Assembly: GCA_018398765.1 (NCBI GenBank)
Contig: JAHBMJ010001095.1
Span: forward strand, 53,575-117,574
Direction: 5' to 3'
DNA from: Chromera velia
Lineage: Eukaryota > Sar > Chromeraceae
Length of the DNA stretch: 64,000 bases
Position 1 is the stretch's first letter, and each line of letters opens with the position of its first letter. The position numbers and the translations under genes are program-made. Shown here piece after piece: positions 1 through 11,467 of this stretch. The notes under the pieces were generated by a model. The model made no database searches. It saw nothing but the letters and a program-made list of their open reading frames with translations, and had not been told where the DNA came from.

Positions 1-961
1 CGTCACTCACAACTCCTACTGTTCATATTATTCAATCTTCACCGCCTAATCCCAATCATATATAAGAGTGAATTATCTGTTTCATATTATTAGTACATTT
101 ATAAGGGTGAATTATGATTACTCATTATCTTATCTTATTATTAGAATTATTAATATCGATTTCTATTCAAGTATCATGGGTAAATATTATTGATTCATCA
201 CAACTCAACACACTATTATGATAATTATTAATGATATTATATATAGAGGAGTTAATTATGATCCGGGATCGATTGTGATAGGGTTATTCTTTGTTGTTTA
301 TAAATAATAATAATAGTAATAGAAGAGTTGGGGAAATATTATTGGTTTTTTTATATTATTATTATTATCAATTATCTATTGTTGTTATCTTATCTTCGAT
401 CGAGCTCCCCCAGCTACCTCCACACATAGCATCAATCGATCATTATTATATTTTATAAAATTTATTAATAATAATAATTATCATAATTATATTTGGGAGA
501 AAAGATGAAAGTTTCTGGAATTTCTCTATGAACTATCGATATCGAACCACAAATAACCTTTCACCCAACTCTTGTATAAACCACAAACCCCATCACACCC
601 ACTAATAACTCATCACCATCGATATTTATTGGAATTATAATAAAGATAATGAGGTATATGTGGTCGATAATAATGGGAGTGTGTGAAGGAGTAACGGCGG
701 TAGATAATTCAGACTCACACAGGCTCACCCAATATAACTCAGAGTTCATTCTGTTCACTCACTGTTCCACACCTATCATCCATACTGACCACCTACCGTT
801 GCTACCCTAGCCATGCCTCTTGCCATTACATCTTGTCTCTACACCTACCACACACACAGAGTTAATAGGAATGTTGGATAGATAACAGAGTTTTCCCACT
901 AGGAGGTATGGTAGGATTATTCATACTGAGTGAGCAAAGATTATTGAAAGAGTCACGCCGT

Positions 962-1148
962 CCCACACACACAGAGTTAAGTTAGCAGGGTGAGTTATCC
1001 AGGTATCGATGAATGGTATGGTTGTAGGCTTAGTAGGGAGGTAAGCAGGGATTTGTGAGTAGAAATCGTTATTAAACTTCGATAAATATTGTGAGTATAG
1101 ATGGATGAATAACCCTATCTACCCTGCTAACTTAACTCTGTGTGTGTT
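962..1148. repeat. Cassette C with 27-bp terminal inverted repeats
   Basis: The left end reads CCCACACACACAGAGTTAAG then TTAGCAGGGT. The right end is its reverse complement apart from the outermost bases. The 187-bp unit has the longest inverted ends of the cassettes in this tract and a unique interior. Confidence 0.7.
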
Positions 1149-1538
1149 CATAGAGTGTGGGTAGGGAAGGTAGAATGAGCAAGGAACAGGCATAGCTAGG
1201 GATGTGTGGGAGGTGTTGGTGGTTCAGATGATAAGGTAACTTGGTTAGAGTTGGGTTAAGATTATTCATACTCCACATAGTATTCTACCTTCCCTACACC
1301 CAATACCTCTACGCATACTATTACTCTGTGTGTGTGGGAGAGAGGCAAGGATACCTGGGGATTACAGATACCAGATATAATTCAGGAAATGTTATAGGTT
1401 TATACTACTGAGTGTGTTGGGATTATAATAGTGGCGGTAGTTGTGTGGGCAGGGATATTTGTGTGTATAAGGGGTAATAGTGTTCTACCATCAAACCCTT
1501 TATATATAGGGGTATTATTATTCCTGTGAACCTCCTGG

Positions 1539-1685
1539 CCCACACACACAGAGTTAATATTATATTTATGTTGGTAGATTATAATTGGAATTGTCGATAA
1601 GGTAGGATGGTTATATGGGGGAGTTTGGGGTTATGAATTCACCAAACAGTATGAATAACTGCTAACTTAACTCTGTGTGTGTGGG
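1539..1685. repeat. Cassette A, copy 1
   Basis: A 147-bp unit that starts CCCACACACACAGAGTTAA and ends with its inverted copy. It is nearly identical to the units at 2553-2698 and 3328-3473, including the interior around an EcoRI-like GAATTC. Confidence 0.8.
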
Positions 1686-1842
1686 CAGTTAACAGCATGT
1701 GTGCTGGGATTATATGGAGGAAGGCCTGGTAGGCCAGCATAGGTTGAGCTCAATCGATCAGATCAAACCTCCTGGCCCATACACACAGAGTTAATCTGAA
1801 CACACACAGAGTTAATTATGGGTTCAGTCTGTTCATCACACT

Positions 1843-2416
1843 CCCATACACACAGTACATATAGCTATAGAGGGATAGTGGCATAGGTAGGGATAATGGG
1901 AGTAGGAAAGACAAGAGGATATTATGAGTGTGTGTAGGTGTGGTAGCAGGATTAGGAATCAAACTTGCTCACTCGACTGTCACCACACCGCCCATTCCAC
2001 TATCACTCATACTGATTATTCTACCTCGATGTTAGGTATGGTTGTGTGGGAAGGTCGATATCTTTGGTGAAATACCAATTGCTGTCATCATACCGTGATT
2101 CATATTTATAGCCTTATTCATCCATTATTATCATTATTATTTGTGTTAGTTTTATTTACTCCGTACGCCCTCATCCTTTCTACCTTCATGCCTGCCTTGC
2201 TCACCCTACTAAGCTATACCTCTAAGTCTCTTGCAACTGTAATGGGTATTCATAATCGATGCCGTTTTCCCTCCCACCCAACACACTCTTCTACCTCAAT
2301 ATCTCTATCGAATATTATGTTGAGATTGATGGGAAGACCTTATTCATCCACAAACTCCACCACACTGACATACGAATATTCCTGGCCGTCCCCATTATAT
2401 GTACTGTGTGTGTGGG
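1843..2416. repeat. Cassette B, copy 1 (about 574 bp)
   Basis: It starts CCCATACACACAGTACATATA and ends with the inverted form TATATGTACTGTGTGTGTGGG. It is about 98% alike by eye to 3567-4139; the differences I noted are mostly transitions. Two overlapping frames stay open over its second half (2095-2451 and 2259-2462). One predicts a hydrophobic peptide. The other predicts an isoleucine- and tyrosine-rich peptide. Neither is recognised. Confidence 0.75.
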
Positions 2417-2552
2417 GTTTAACGTTAACTCTATATTACAGTGTGGGTTAGGTGGGAGGTAATGATTATCATTACTACGTATGGAGTTAATATTATACCT
2501 ATGAATATCGATATTAATGATGATAACTGATTATCTTAACTACCAAATTTAC

Positions 2553-2698
2553 CCCACACACACAGAGTTAATATTATATTTGTGTTGGTAGATTATAATT
2601 GGAATTGTCGATAAGGTAGGATGGTTATATGTGGGAGTTTGGGGTTATGAATTCACCAAACAGTATGAATAACTGCTAACTTAACTCTGTGTGTGTGG
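2553..2698. repeat. Cassette A, copy 2
   Basis: A 146-bp unit with the same inverted ends and interior as 1539-1685. The flank to its right (2699-2863) is also shared with the flank of copy 3, so copies 2 and 3 are part of a larger duplication. Confidence 0.8.
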
Positions 2699-2791
2699 TA
2701 GGAGGGTTAGAAGGGAACCATGGGTTCCATCTGGTTTAGCTAATAATTATTGAATGTTGATTGATATTTGGTAGTAGAGATCTGTATTTAC

Positions 2792-2982
2792 CCCACACAC
2801 ACAGTACATATAGCTATAGAGGGATAGTGGCATAGGTAGGGGTAATGGGAGTAGGTGTGGGCACAGGGTGTGCCAGGAATATTCGTATGTCAGTGTGGTG
2901 GAGTTTGTGGATGAATAAGGTCTTCCCATCAATCTCAACATAATATTCGATAGAGATATTGAGGTAGAAGAGTGTGTTGGGA
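2792..2982. repeat. Rearranged cassette B (left end fused to inverted right part)
   Basis: It begins with the cassette B left end and about 60 bp of its interior. It then switches to the reverse complement of the right part of cassette B (matching about 2270-2390 read backwards). This is an internal deletion with inversion. Confidence 0.65.
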
Positions 2983-3327
2983 TGAGATGTCTGTGTGGGG
3001 AATTTTATTTACCCCATTAAGAGTTAATAATGATCCAACTCAAATATTATTGCCCACATCACTAAGCCAGATCGATTATGAATCCCGGAATTTATGTGTG
3101 ATCCATAGAGGTTTAATGAACAGATTGACCCCGTAAATATAATCCTCGATATAATATGAATATTCTTATTAGTATCGATCATCATTTTTATATTTTATAG
3201 TTATTTATTATCCATATCGATAACTCTAATTAAGATTATCAGTATCGATTATTGCTATGTGGGGTAGGATGGGTGAGCCAGTAAGAGTTATACAGGGGTA
3301 TACCTGGTTGGGAAATACGATTTCCTG

Positions 3328-3473
3328 CCCACACACACAGAGTTAATATTATATTTGTGTTGGTAGATTATAATTGGAATTGTCGATAAGGTAGGATGGT
3401 TATATGGGGGAGTTTGGGGTTATGAATTCACCAAACAGTATGAATAACTGCTAACTTAACTCTGTGTGTGTGG
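3328..3473. repeat. Cassette A, copy 3
   Basis: A 146-bp unit with inverted CCCACACACACAGAGTTAA ends, nearly identical to the copies at 1539 and 2553. Confidence 0.8.
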
Positions 3474-3566
3474 TAGGAGGGTTAGAAGGGAACCATGGGT
3501 TCCATCTGGTTTAGCTAATAATTATTGAATGTTGATTGATATTTGGTAGTAGAGATCTGTATTTAC

Positions 3567-4139
3567 CCCACACACACAGTACATATAGCTATAGAGGGAT
3601 AGTGGCATAGGTAGGGGTAATGGGAGTAGGAAAGACAAGAGGATATTATGAGTGTGTGTAGGTGTGGTAGCAGGATTAGGAATCAAACTTGCTCACTCGA
3701 CTGTCACCACACCGCCCATTCCACTATCACTCATACTGATTATTCTACCTCGATGTTAGGTATGGTTGTGTGGGAAGGTCGATATCTTTGGTGAAATACC
3801 AATTGCTGTCATCATACCGTGATTCATATTTATAGCCTTATTCATCCATTATTATCATTATTATTTGTGTTGGTTTTATTTACTCCGTATGCCCTCATCC
3901 TTTCTACCTTCATGCCTGTCTTGCTTACCCTACTAAGCTATACCTCTAAGTCTTTTGCAACTGTAATGGGTATTCATAATCGATGCCGTTTTCCCTCCCA
4001 CCCAACACACTCTTCTACCTCAATATCTCTATCGAATATTATGTTGAGATTGATGGGAAGACCTTATTCATCCACAAACTCCACTACACTGACATACGAA
4101 TATTCCTGGCCGTCCCCATTATATGTACTGTGTGTGTGG
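3567..4139. repeat. Cassette B, copy 2 (about 573 bp)
   Basis: Full-length second copy of the unit at 1843-2416, with the same inverted CACACACAGTACATATA ends. The differences seen are scattered and mostly transitions. In the 3819-4142 frame some of them change amino acids, so there is no clear sign of purifying selection. Confidence 0.75.
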
Positions 4140-4272
4140 TAGGAGGTGTTGGCACTCCATATTAACCCACGAGCCCACACCTACTGTTCCTCTAACCCCA
4201 CTCACGCAGCTATACCTGTTCTATCTCTATCGATTCATCACTCACTGAGCTCAGACCGTATGCCGCCTCCTA

Positions 4273-4464
4273 CCACACACACAGTACATATAGCTATAGA
4301 GGGATGAACAGAGATACCCAGGTATACGGTATAGCTTGGTACGAAGGGTTAATAATGAACAAACACAAAGATAATCCAGGTATAATATAATCCACAATCA
4401 ATCACCACCTCTCTCACATGCTACCTGCCTACGTATACTGCTAACTTAACTCTGTGTGTGTGGG
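4273..4464. repeat. Hybrid cassette: B-type left end, A-type right end
   Basis: The left end reads CCACACACACAGTACATA as in cassette B. The right end reads TTAACTCTGTGTGTGTGGG as in cassette A. The interior is unrelated to either, showing that ends and interiors are exchangeable. Confidence 0.6.
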
Positions 4465-5773
4465 AGAGAGCTCACGGGTAAATGTATGCCGGCAGGCCTG
4501 TATGGGTGGTTTGTGGTTATGAATCGAAGTCGTTGTACGGTAGTTGACTGTGAACTTGTAGCTGTAAATCCCACACACACAGATAACACAGAGTGTGGTG
4601 AAGAGACGATAGAGACTTAGTGGTAGAGACTGTATATGTGGGCAACAAGGATATCAACTGTCGATTATGAATAATCGTAATTACAGACGCCTGCTTAGGA
4701 CTCACGCATTCACTCATAATTATTGATCCTTATATAAGAACTCATTATTAAATCTTAATTAACGATACTGATTATCTGTATCCATGAAGGTTTTCTATTC
4801 AGTATTCCTGATCATTTCCACTATTTATCTATCAATCGATAATTATTATAATTAATCATTAATATTATTGATAACTCATTATCTTAACTCTCGATTAGGA
4901 ATATCAATTATCTTAACCGCCCGCTGCCTACACCCATTGCTATCCCTGATCCCTATTACCACTATTATAATCGATTATTCATAACGATGAAGGGTTAAAT
5001 ATGAACCACAACATCTCTATCACACAATTCTATTATTATAATTCAAATAAATATCCAATAAATAATTAACTCCTATATAAGATAAGGTTGTCTTACCAAA
5101 TATCTATCATACATATAGAAATGTTAATTATGATAATTATAATAATAAATGAAAAGATAATAATAATGAAGATTGAGTCTTAAGTTTAGATTCTTAATTA
5201 TGGATCCAATTTCACCCAACCTATCCCACATACAACACCCATTGCTCACATCCTATTCATATTCCTGTTTATCTGTCTTCCATACACACTCTGTCTTACA
5301 CACTCACTCAGTGTTGGATAATTAATAATATTAAAGATCAATAATAATAATGAATATCCATACTGAATCGATAAATAAGGTTGAACACTAGGTGTGATGA
5401 ACTGGCATAGATACTGAATATACAAGTCCCACTCACACCGATACTCAGACTGACAGGAAGGCCGAAATTTGTGGCATTGAACCGCAAGAGCACTGCTGAT
5501 CATCGCTGCCATTGCCGACAACGGGATACTTGTACAGGACTTTTGAGCCCCATTTTTAATCGAAGAGCGCTTCTATTGGTCGCCAGATTGCGAACGTGGG
5601 CTGCTATCTTTCTCTGGGAGACAGGGAGATTTCCACCCGCCTCTCCGACTTTTAGCATCGGGCCGTCTCTTCTTTATCTTTGGACCTGGTTTCATTGTCT
5701 TCCCGTAGCCGTGCTCTGACAGTGTTTCTCTACATCTCTGTGAAGACGAAGAGAGAAAGTGTCATTTTCCAAG

Positions 5774-7002
5774 ATGCAAGGTCAGATACGGCAATCCTTC
5801 GCCATGGCAACTGTTAATGTAACGTGCACTGGTTGATTGGTGAATCGGCGGAGCTTTTTGTTTCCAATTTCTCTTCCTCCCTTTCATCTGCAGGTGAAGG
5901 CGAAGGCACGAATCAGGCTCTGACGACATCCAGGGCCATGCAACCGTCGGCAGAGACTTTCCTGTGGACGCTCTTGAGGAGTACTGGGCCAAGTTCCGAG
6001 GTGAGGCATTGCACTTTGTCTCCTGTCCTCTTCTTTTTTTTTTCGCTTGGTTCGCTCAATCTTTTCGATCAGTGCGCCCCTCTATTTTTCCTGTTCAGCT
6101 GTGCTATTATGCACTGCATGTTCTGCTTTCTTGTTGCGAATGCAGGGAGTGTCAGCAATGGCTTCTGATCGGAATGGCTACGGGATGGCCTGGCTGTGCC
6201 TGTCTACCACCAAAAAGGTAAGGGCGTGAAGGGGAAGCACCAATTGCCGTAGTGTAGAGAATTTTTGTGTCATCCGAAAGTGAGGGTGTTTGATGTCTCC
6301 GAGTTGGTCATTCAGAAGCATGTCCCTTGTTCCCTTGCGGCTCTGCAGGGCAAGGTCCAGGGAGAGCCCTACGAGTTTTTCGATTTTTCAGGTCAGTGAT
6401 TTTCGCGGCATGGTCTGCCTGAGTTGGAGAGAGTGCGCTCTCCATTCCATCATGCGCACTCTTTTTTTTGGCTTTTGGACAGAGGCGCCGGGCCACTGGT
6501 TTCAGGCGGGAGACGCCAATGAGCCCGAGCTTGCCAACATGTCTCCTGGGAAACTGACTTGACCGCCTTCTTGAGTGCCTGCAGACTGTAACCTTTCCCC
6601 CCAGAAGATCTTCCTCATGCTCGATCAGCTCCCGAAATCAGTTGAAGGACTGAAAATAGGTTGGTGAGCGGTTCAGGGAATCGAAAGGAAAGGGGAAAAA
6701 GCAGAGGGGATAGGGCTTCTTTGTTGACACATCTTGTTCAGCTTTCTTCTCTGTGTTCCCATCGCTTGGCCTCTCTGTGTGCGCGTCCAGGTCGTTGGAT
6801 TTGTGGTGTCTTTGTGAGAATTTGGTGCGGGGGTCTGCTGACGGTAATCCAAGTTTGGGGCAGAATCGTTTGGAATGCCGAGCGGAGCAGTCCCTGTTCT
6901 CCACCTCTGTTTTCCCGTTCACTCTCTGAGAAGCTCGGAATATGCATGAACGTGCGAGGCAGGGTTCGTGCCGTGACTCTGACTCGAATTATCATCTCAA
7001 TC

Positions 7003-7048
<46 letters not shown>

Positions 7049-9992
7049 GTGTGTGTGCCTGCAGGTTCTTCTGCAGTGAAAGGTCCGGCTCTTCCTCTCC
7101 TTCGTCGCTTCCTGGAGGGCGTGGGGGGTGGTGGAGAGGGTGACAAGGACAAACGACCGATGCTGAAGAAGCTCAGTTTTGCTGGTGAGCTTCGTGTGTC
7201 TCTCTCTGTCTGTGAGGCCTGTGTGCAGCACTGTATTTTCTGCCTGCAATCAGATGGTGGAAGTCTGTGTGCTTTTGTTTGTGGCAAGAAAAAGAGAGGG
7301 TTTTTTGCAGGGGAGAAAAGCAGAAAGTAAGTTTGATTCAACGAAAGAATCGAGGAAGCTATGGGTTTCATTTCAAGTCTCTTCCTCGGACCCATCACGG
7401 CGTTGTCACCTCTCTGGAGGTCATGCAGATTCTTCAGTCGGTCCTTCGGAATCTGAGGTCATCTTTGCGGCCTGGCCATCTTCTCTTGAGAGCTTCATCC
7501 TCAAACGTCAGTCAGTGCATACCCTCTTGAGTTCGTTCTGATCAATGCCGAGGTCTGACGCTTCACCCCCTTTCCCTCTGCTAGCACGCTGATCAATTTG
7601 GGTGAGAGGGAAGCTGAAGAGAGACAAAAAAGAGAGGCTTTGGGAGTGAGGTGGCTCAGACAGCCATATGGAGACTGTCTGTAGTGCGCGTCCTGACCCA
7701 GTCCTTTTGCCATGCACTCGCTGTCGACTGCCTGAGATGCCGATGCAAGATAGAACCGTTACGTCGCGAAGGGAGAAAAAAGGAAGTGCAGCATTTTTTT
7801 ATATCTTATGGTACAGGGTGAAAAAAAAATGGAGTGTCATCTGTGTCGCCTCACATTTTTTGCCCCTTGACCATGTCTTTTCGTGTGGTCTGACTGATGC
7901 AGACAACTTTGTGGGGACTTGGGGAATGAGGGCATTTGGAGAGGTGATCAAGCACGGCAAGGTCTCCTGCCTCCGTGTGTTAGACCTCCAGAGGACGGGC
8001 TTGAACGATGAAGGGCTGAAGATCTTCTGCAAGGCCGTGGAGGGGAAGTCTTTGAAGGTGGAGACGCTGAATCTGTCGGGGAATGGGTTGGGGGTGGGTG
8101 GGATGGAGAATCTGTGCTCCGCCCTGTGTGCCGGTTGTTTCTCGGATATTCGTCATTTGTTGTTGGGGGGGTGCAATCTGTCAGATGAGGCAGTTGAGCG
8201 TCTCGCTGATTGTATGGAAAGGGGGGGTTTGTTAAATTTAGAGATTCTCGACCTCGAACAGAACGATCCTTGTAGCGGTCGTTTTCTCGGCCCCCTCGGG
8301 AGTGCCCTTCGGAAAGACGCTGTTCCTCGTATGCGGACACTCAAATTGAAGATGACAAGGGTGGTCATTCAGGCGATCACAGAGGGAGTGGGGGTCTTTC
8401 TGAGATCTTTGAGTGCTGCCGAGTGCCCGTCCGATCTTCACGTACACATTCGTGATCTTGTTTTGCGTCGTCTGTATCTAGCCGAAGATGACTTTCGCGC
8501 ACTTGCCGCTGGAAAGCACCGACCTCTTCGTACTCTCTCTCTGCATCTCGATAACGAGAACATAGGAACGTTTTTTGGACAGCTCATTGGAGCACCACGC
8601 TCACCCCCCTTTGAAAGTCTTGATTTGTTTTTGACATCTTTAATTCGTGAAACCGATATTGATTCCAGCAACGGACTTCGGTTGCTGAGTCAGGCAATTC
8701 AAATGGGGCGTTTGAACTCTGTCCGCATGTTGAGTGTCTGTGTTGTGGGACATACAGAGGAAGTGGGTGGGGCGGGGAAAGCAGCTCTCTTCACGTCCCT
8801 CGGTATTGTCAAGCTCCCGATCCTTACTGACTTGCAAATCTGGGCTGTGTTTACCGATTCAGAAGTCACTCTGCTCGCGCAAGCGATCAGATGTGGAAAT
8901 CTGTCGGGGCTTCGTCATTTTGGTTTGACTGGAGAATCTCTGACAGGTTCCAGAATGCAGACCATGTTGCAGGCTGTTTTTGACAGCGAGACAGGCATGC
9001 CCGTTCTCGAAAAGCTCGAATTGAGACATACGAGGGCGGGAGAGGTCGGGAGGTTCTTGGGGACGGCCCTTGTGTCTGGGAAGTTGGGGGGGAAACTGTC
9101 GGAGATCGACTTGTCAGATTCCTATCTGACAGGCGAGACCCTCAGAGGATTGTCTGAGGCCGTCAGAGACGGTGCTCTTGTGAATGTCCTTTCTTTGAGC
9201 CTGGGTAGAAATGGGGGTGTGACTGGGGGTATGTGGGGGGAGTTCATGCGAACAATTGCAGAGAGCAGGGGGGGGTTGCCTAAGCTTGAAGTTTTGTCGC
9301 TGGACGGCGCAGCTGCCCAAGACGCAGGGGGGGCAATAATGCTAGCTCTCCTATCCGGAAAAGTCCCTTCTCTCCGCATCCTCGGTCCGCTCCTTCTGTC
9401 TGTTGATGCTCAGGGTTTGGGGGAAATGGGGGACGCTGTGAGGGCGGGGAGGTTGAACTTCCCGCCTCGCCTGTCAAATCTCGGATTTCGACTCCGAGAC
9501 TCAACAAACCCAAACATCAACATTGACGCTGATCCGTTGATAACAGCGATAGCCGAGAGTGAGAATGGGCTGCCTTCCAGTGTGAGGTTGCTTGATCTGA
9601 GTGGGGGGCGAGTGGGGAACCGGGCATTGGCTTCCCTTGCTGCCTCTGGGGTGGGTGGGGCGGGGGGAAAGCTCTCGTACTTGCAGGAGCTGATACTTCG
9701 AAGTTGCGATATTGATGATGGCAGGCTGAGAGCGTGGGGGGAGGTGTTCTCTGCCCACGAATGCCCAAAATTGGCGTTGATCAATTTGTCTTCCAACAGA
9801 ATTAGCGTTGAGGGGGTTTCGGCCTTCCTTCGTTCTCTTTCCCCTCAGTCACTTCCAGAGCTCCGGTCAGTTCGTTTGGAGGGACAGGAAGGAGTGGAGG
9901 GAGAGGAGCAGCAGAAGAAATTCAAGTCTTCCGTGGAAGCCCTGAGGAGTGCTGCCAAGCGAGAGGGGAAGGTGTGGATGTGGGATCGTTGA
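5774..9992 (+). CDS. Leucine-rich repeat protein, ribonuclease-inhibitor-like (multi-exon)
   Basis: The large last exon (7903-9992) encodes about 695 residues of tandem LRRs of the ribonuclease-inhibitor/NLRC3 type. Units of about 28-30 residues have LxxLxLxxN/C cores (LKVETLNLSGNGLG, LNLEILDLEQND, LALINLSSNRIS) alternating with helices. A likely 5' part is in phase from ATG 5774: exons 5774-5780, 5894-6000, 6146-6217 and 6349-6391. Further probable exons are about 6605-6664 (MLDQLPKSVEGLKI) and about 7070-7180 (LPLLRRFLEGV, LKKLSF). The link after 6391 is unresolved, because the exon at 6483 meets a stop (6558-6560) before a good donor. Such proteins usually act as protein-binding scaffolds; no catalytic or NACHT domain is visible, and the partner is unknown. 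A (GT)n tract of about 55 bp lies in an intron at 7004-7058. The repeat-fold call is firm; the exact start and middle exons are not. Confidence 0.75.
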
Positions 9993-10469
9993 GGTGCAGT
10001 CGTCTTTGCTGAGCATTGAATTAGGGAAAGAGTTTCATGCCGATGGTTCCGACGATTCAGCGTCGGAGCCTCGGAGATAAATCCTTCTTCAGACGGTTGT
10101 GGGACCAGGAACGGCGCTTAAAATTATCTTGATATATTTTAGATATAGCCGGGAGGCTGCAGCACTTAATCAACTCGCGATCCGAATAAACCTCCCGCTA
10201 AAAGAGTCAATATGATAGGAACCTACATTATGGTTACATAAGAACAATTTCATTTAGTAATTGGGTGAATGACGCTATGCATGCACGTACACATGGTATG
10301 TTTGATAATGTTAGAATTATAACCTCTTATTTTAAGTCTTGGAGTTTAAACTCCGAGTTTTCTAAATGAGCTTGTAAATGAGCTAGAGCTAGCTACTCCC
10401 TTTAGTTGGCTAGATTAAGAGCTAGATTAAGAGTTTCATTTTAAAATTTATAATACTGCTTATTTAACA

Positions 10470-10470
<1 letters not shown>

Positions 10471-10507
<37 letters not shown>
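10471..10507. repeat. (TTGA)n microsatellite
   Basis: Nine tandem TTGA units. Similar tetranucleotide runs occur at about 51971, 52341 and 61460 (reverse strand), in similar AT-rich settings. They may be tails of a dispersed retroelement family. Confidence 0.85.
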
Positions 10508-10589
10508 ACCGAATGTAATTAATTGAATTGAATTAGAGTGGTTGAAACCAGTAAGTCAATAAATCTTTCAAAGTTTGTAAAGCATCATG

Positions 10590-10740
10590 ATGGGTTATAG
10601 CTAAGGCTATAGGTAGCTATAGGGCTTGGAAAAGGTGCACCTCAGAAAAGGTGCAAACCAAGAAGCTGCACCAGATGCACCTGTTTTGCACCAGATGCAC
10701 CTGATGCATCTGTTTTGCACCTGATTGAATGGAATTTGGT
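10590..10740 (+). repeat. GGTGCA-rich repeat, left inverted copy
   Basis: It contains TATAGCTAAGGCT, then AAAAGGTGCACC and several TTTTGCACCTG/AGATGCACCTG words. A related sequence lies in reverse orientation at about 12785-12915. The two may be the ends of one 2.3-kb element. Confidence 0.5.
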
Positions 10741-10863
10741 GAAAACTGTCAGCGTTATGGCCATTTAACGCGCCGTGGCCCCGCCCCCACGGCTCCCCAC
10801 GGCTCCCCACGGCCCATGCATGCAAGCGTGTTGCCGGGCCGCGGTGCGCACGGAACAAGGCCT

Positions 10864-10895
10864 ATTAGCCGATTTTAAAATAAAAATCGGCTAAA
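10864..10895. repeat. Perfect 12-bp-stem hairpin
   Basis: TTAGCCGATTTT (10865-10876) is followed after six bases by its exact reverse complement (10883-10894). It sits just right of the GGTGCA repeat. Confidence 0.8.
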
Positions 10896-11467
10896 TACAG
10901 GGCCGGTCATTGAATGTGCAAGTATGCATGTGCGCTCTCAGATTCTAAAGCTGCTTTCTGCATCAAATCAAATCTATATATGTTGACTTCTTCTCTTTGC
11001 AGCATGAGAACTGTTTTATTGGCTACTCTATATAACACAAACGACTGTGCATGCATAGCAACGAGAAGCATAAAAAAGCAAAAGGATCAGAACAACAGGT
11101 TAAACTTTAAGTTAAGAAGCTGAGTCAGTAGACTGAGTTTGTTTGCATGCACAATGCTAAACGGTTTGCCGAGAGGAAAACAGCTTCGCCCACTTTTAGT
11201 AGCAATCTAAAGATGAATGCCAATGCACTAGGCCAATGCAGTGCTGTACGGAGATTCTTTTTAACATGAAGAAGAGAAGCAGAAATGGCACACATATGTA
11301 TGGGAACATGCAGACACGAAGGTACGTTGACTCTCTCCCTCTCAGTTGCAGGTAAGGACTTTTGAAACCTGGTGTCGTATACTCTTTTCAATTGGTGAGC
11401 TCGATCTATCTTAGTTAGTGAGAGTGGAATTGGCTTGATCATTCAGTTTGGTGCTTTGCATTAGAGA

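Larger units (their letters stand above)
1..5450. repeat. AT-rich cassette mosaic (satellite-like or foreign tract)
   Basis: The first 5.4 kb is far more AT-rich than the rest, with frequent ATCGAT and AATAATAAT-type words and a sharp change near 5450. It is built from short cassettes whose ends carry CCCACACACACAG followed by AGTTAA or TACATATA, with the same sequence inverted at the other end. At least a dozen such ends occur. No splice signals or recognisable proteins were seen. The short ORFs here (for example at 2095-2451 and 3819-4142) lie inside repeated cassettes and overlap in two frames, so I do not call them genes. It could be a subtelomeric or centromeric repeat, an inserted organellar tract, or a misjoined contig. 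Confidence 0.75.

Noticed and set aside
2095-2462. ORFs in cassette B as a protein gene
   Set aside because: Two overlapping frames in a repeat, no recognised family, and copies that differ by amino-acid changes. Kept only as a finding.
7948-9796. Several minus-strand frames within the LRR exon
   Set aside because: Antisense shadows of a GC-rich coding exon whose plus frame has clear LRR periodicity.
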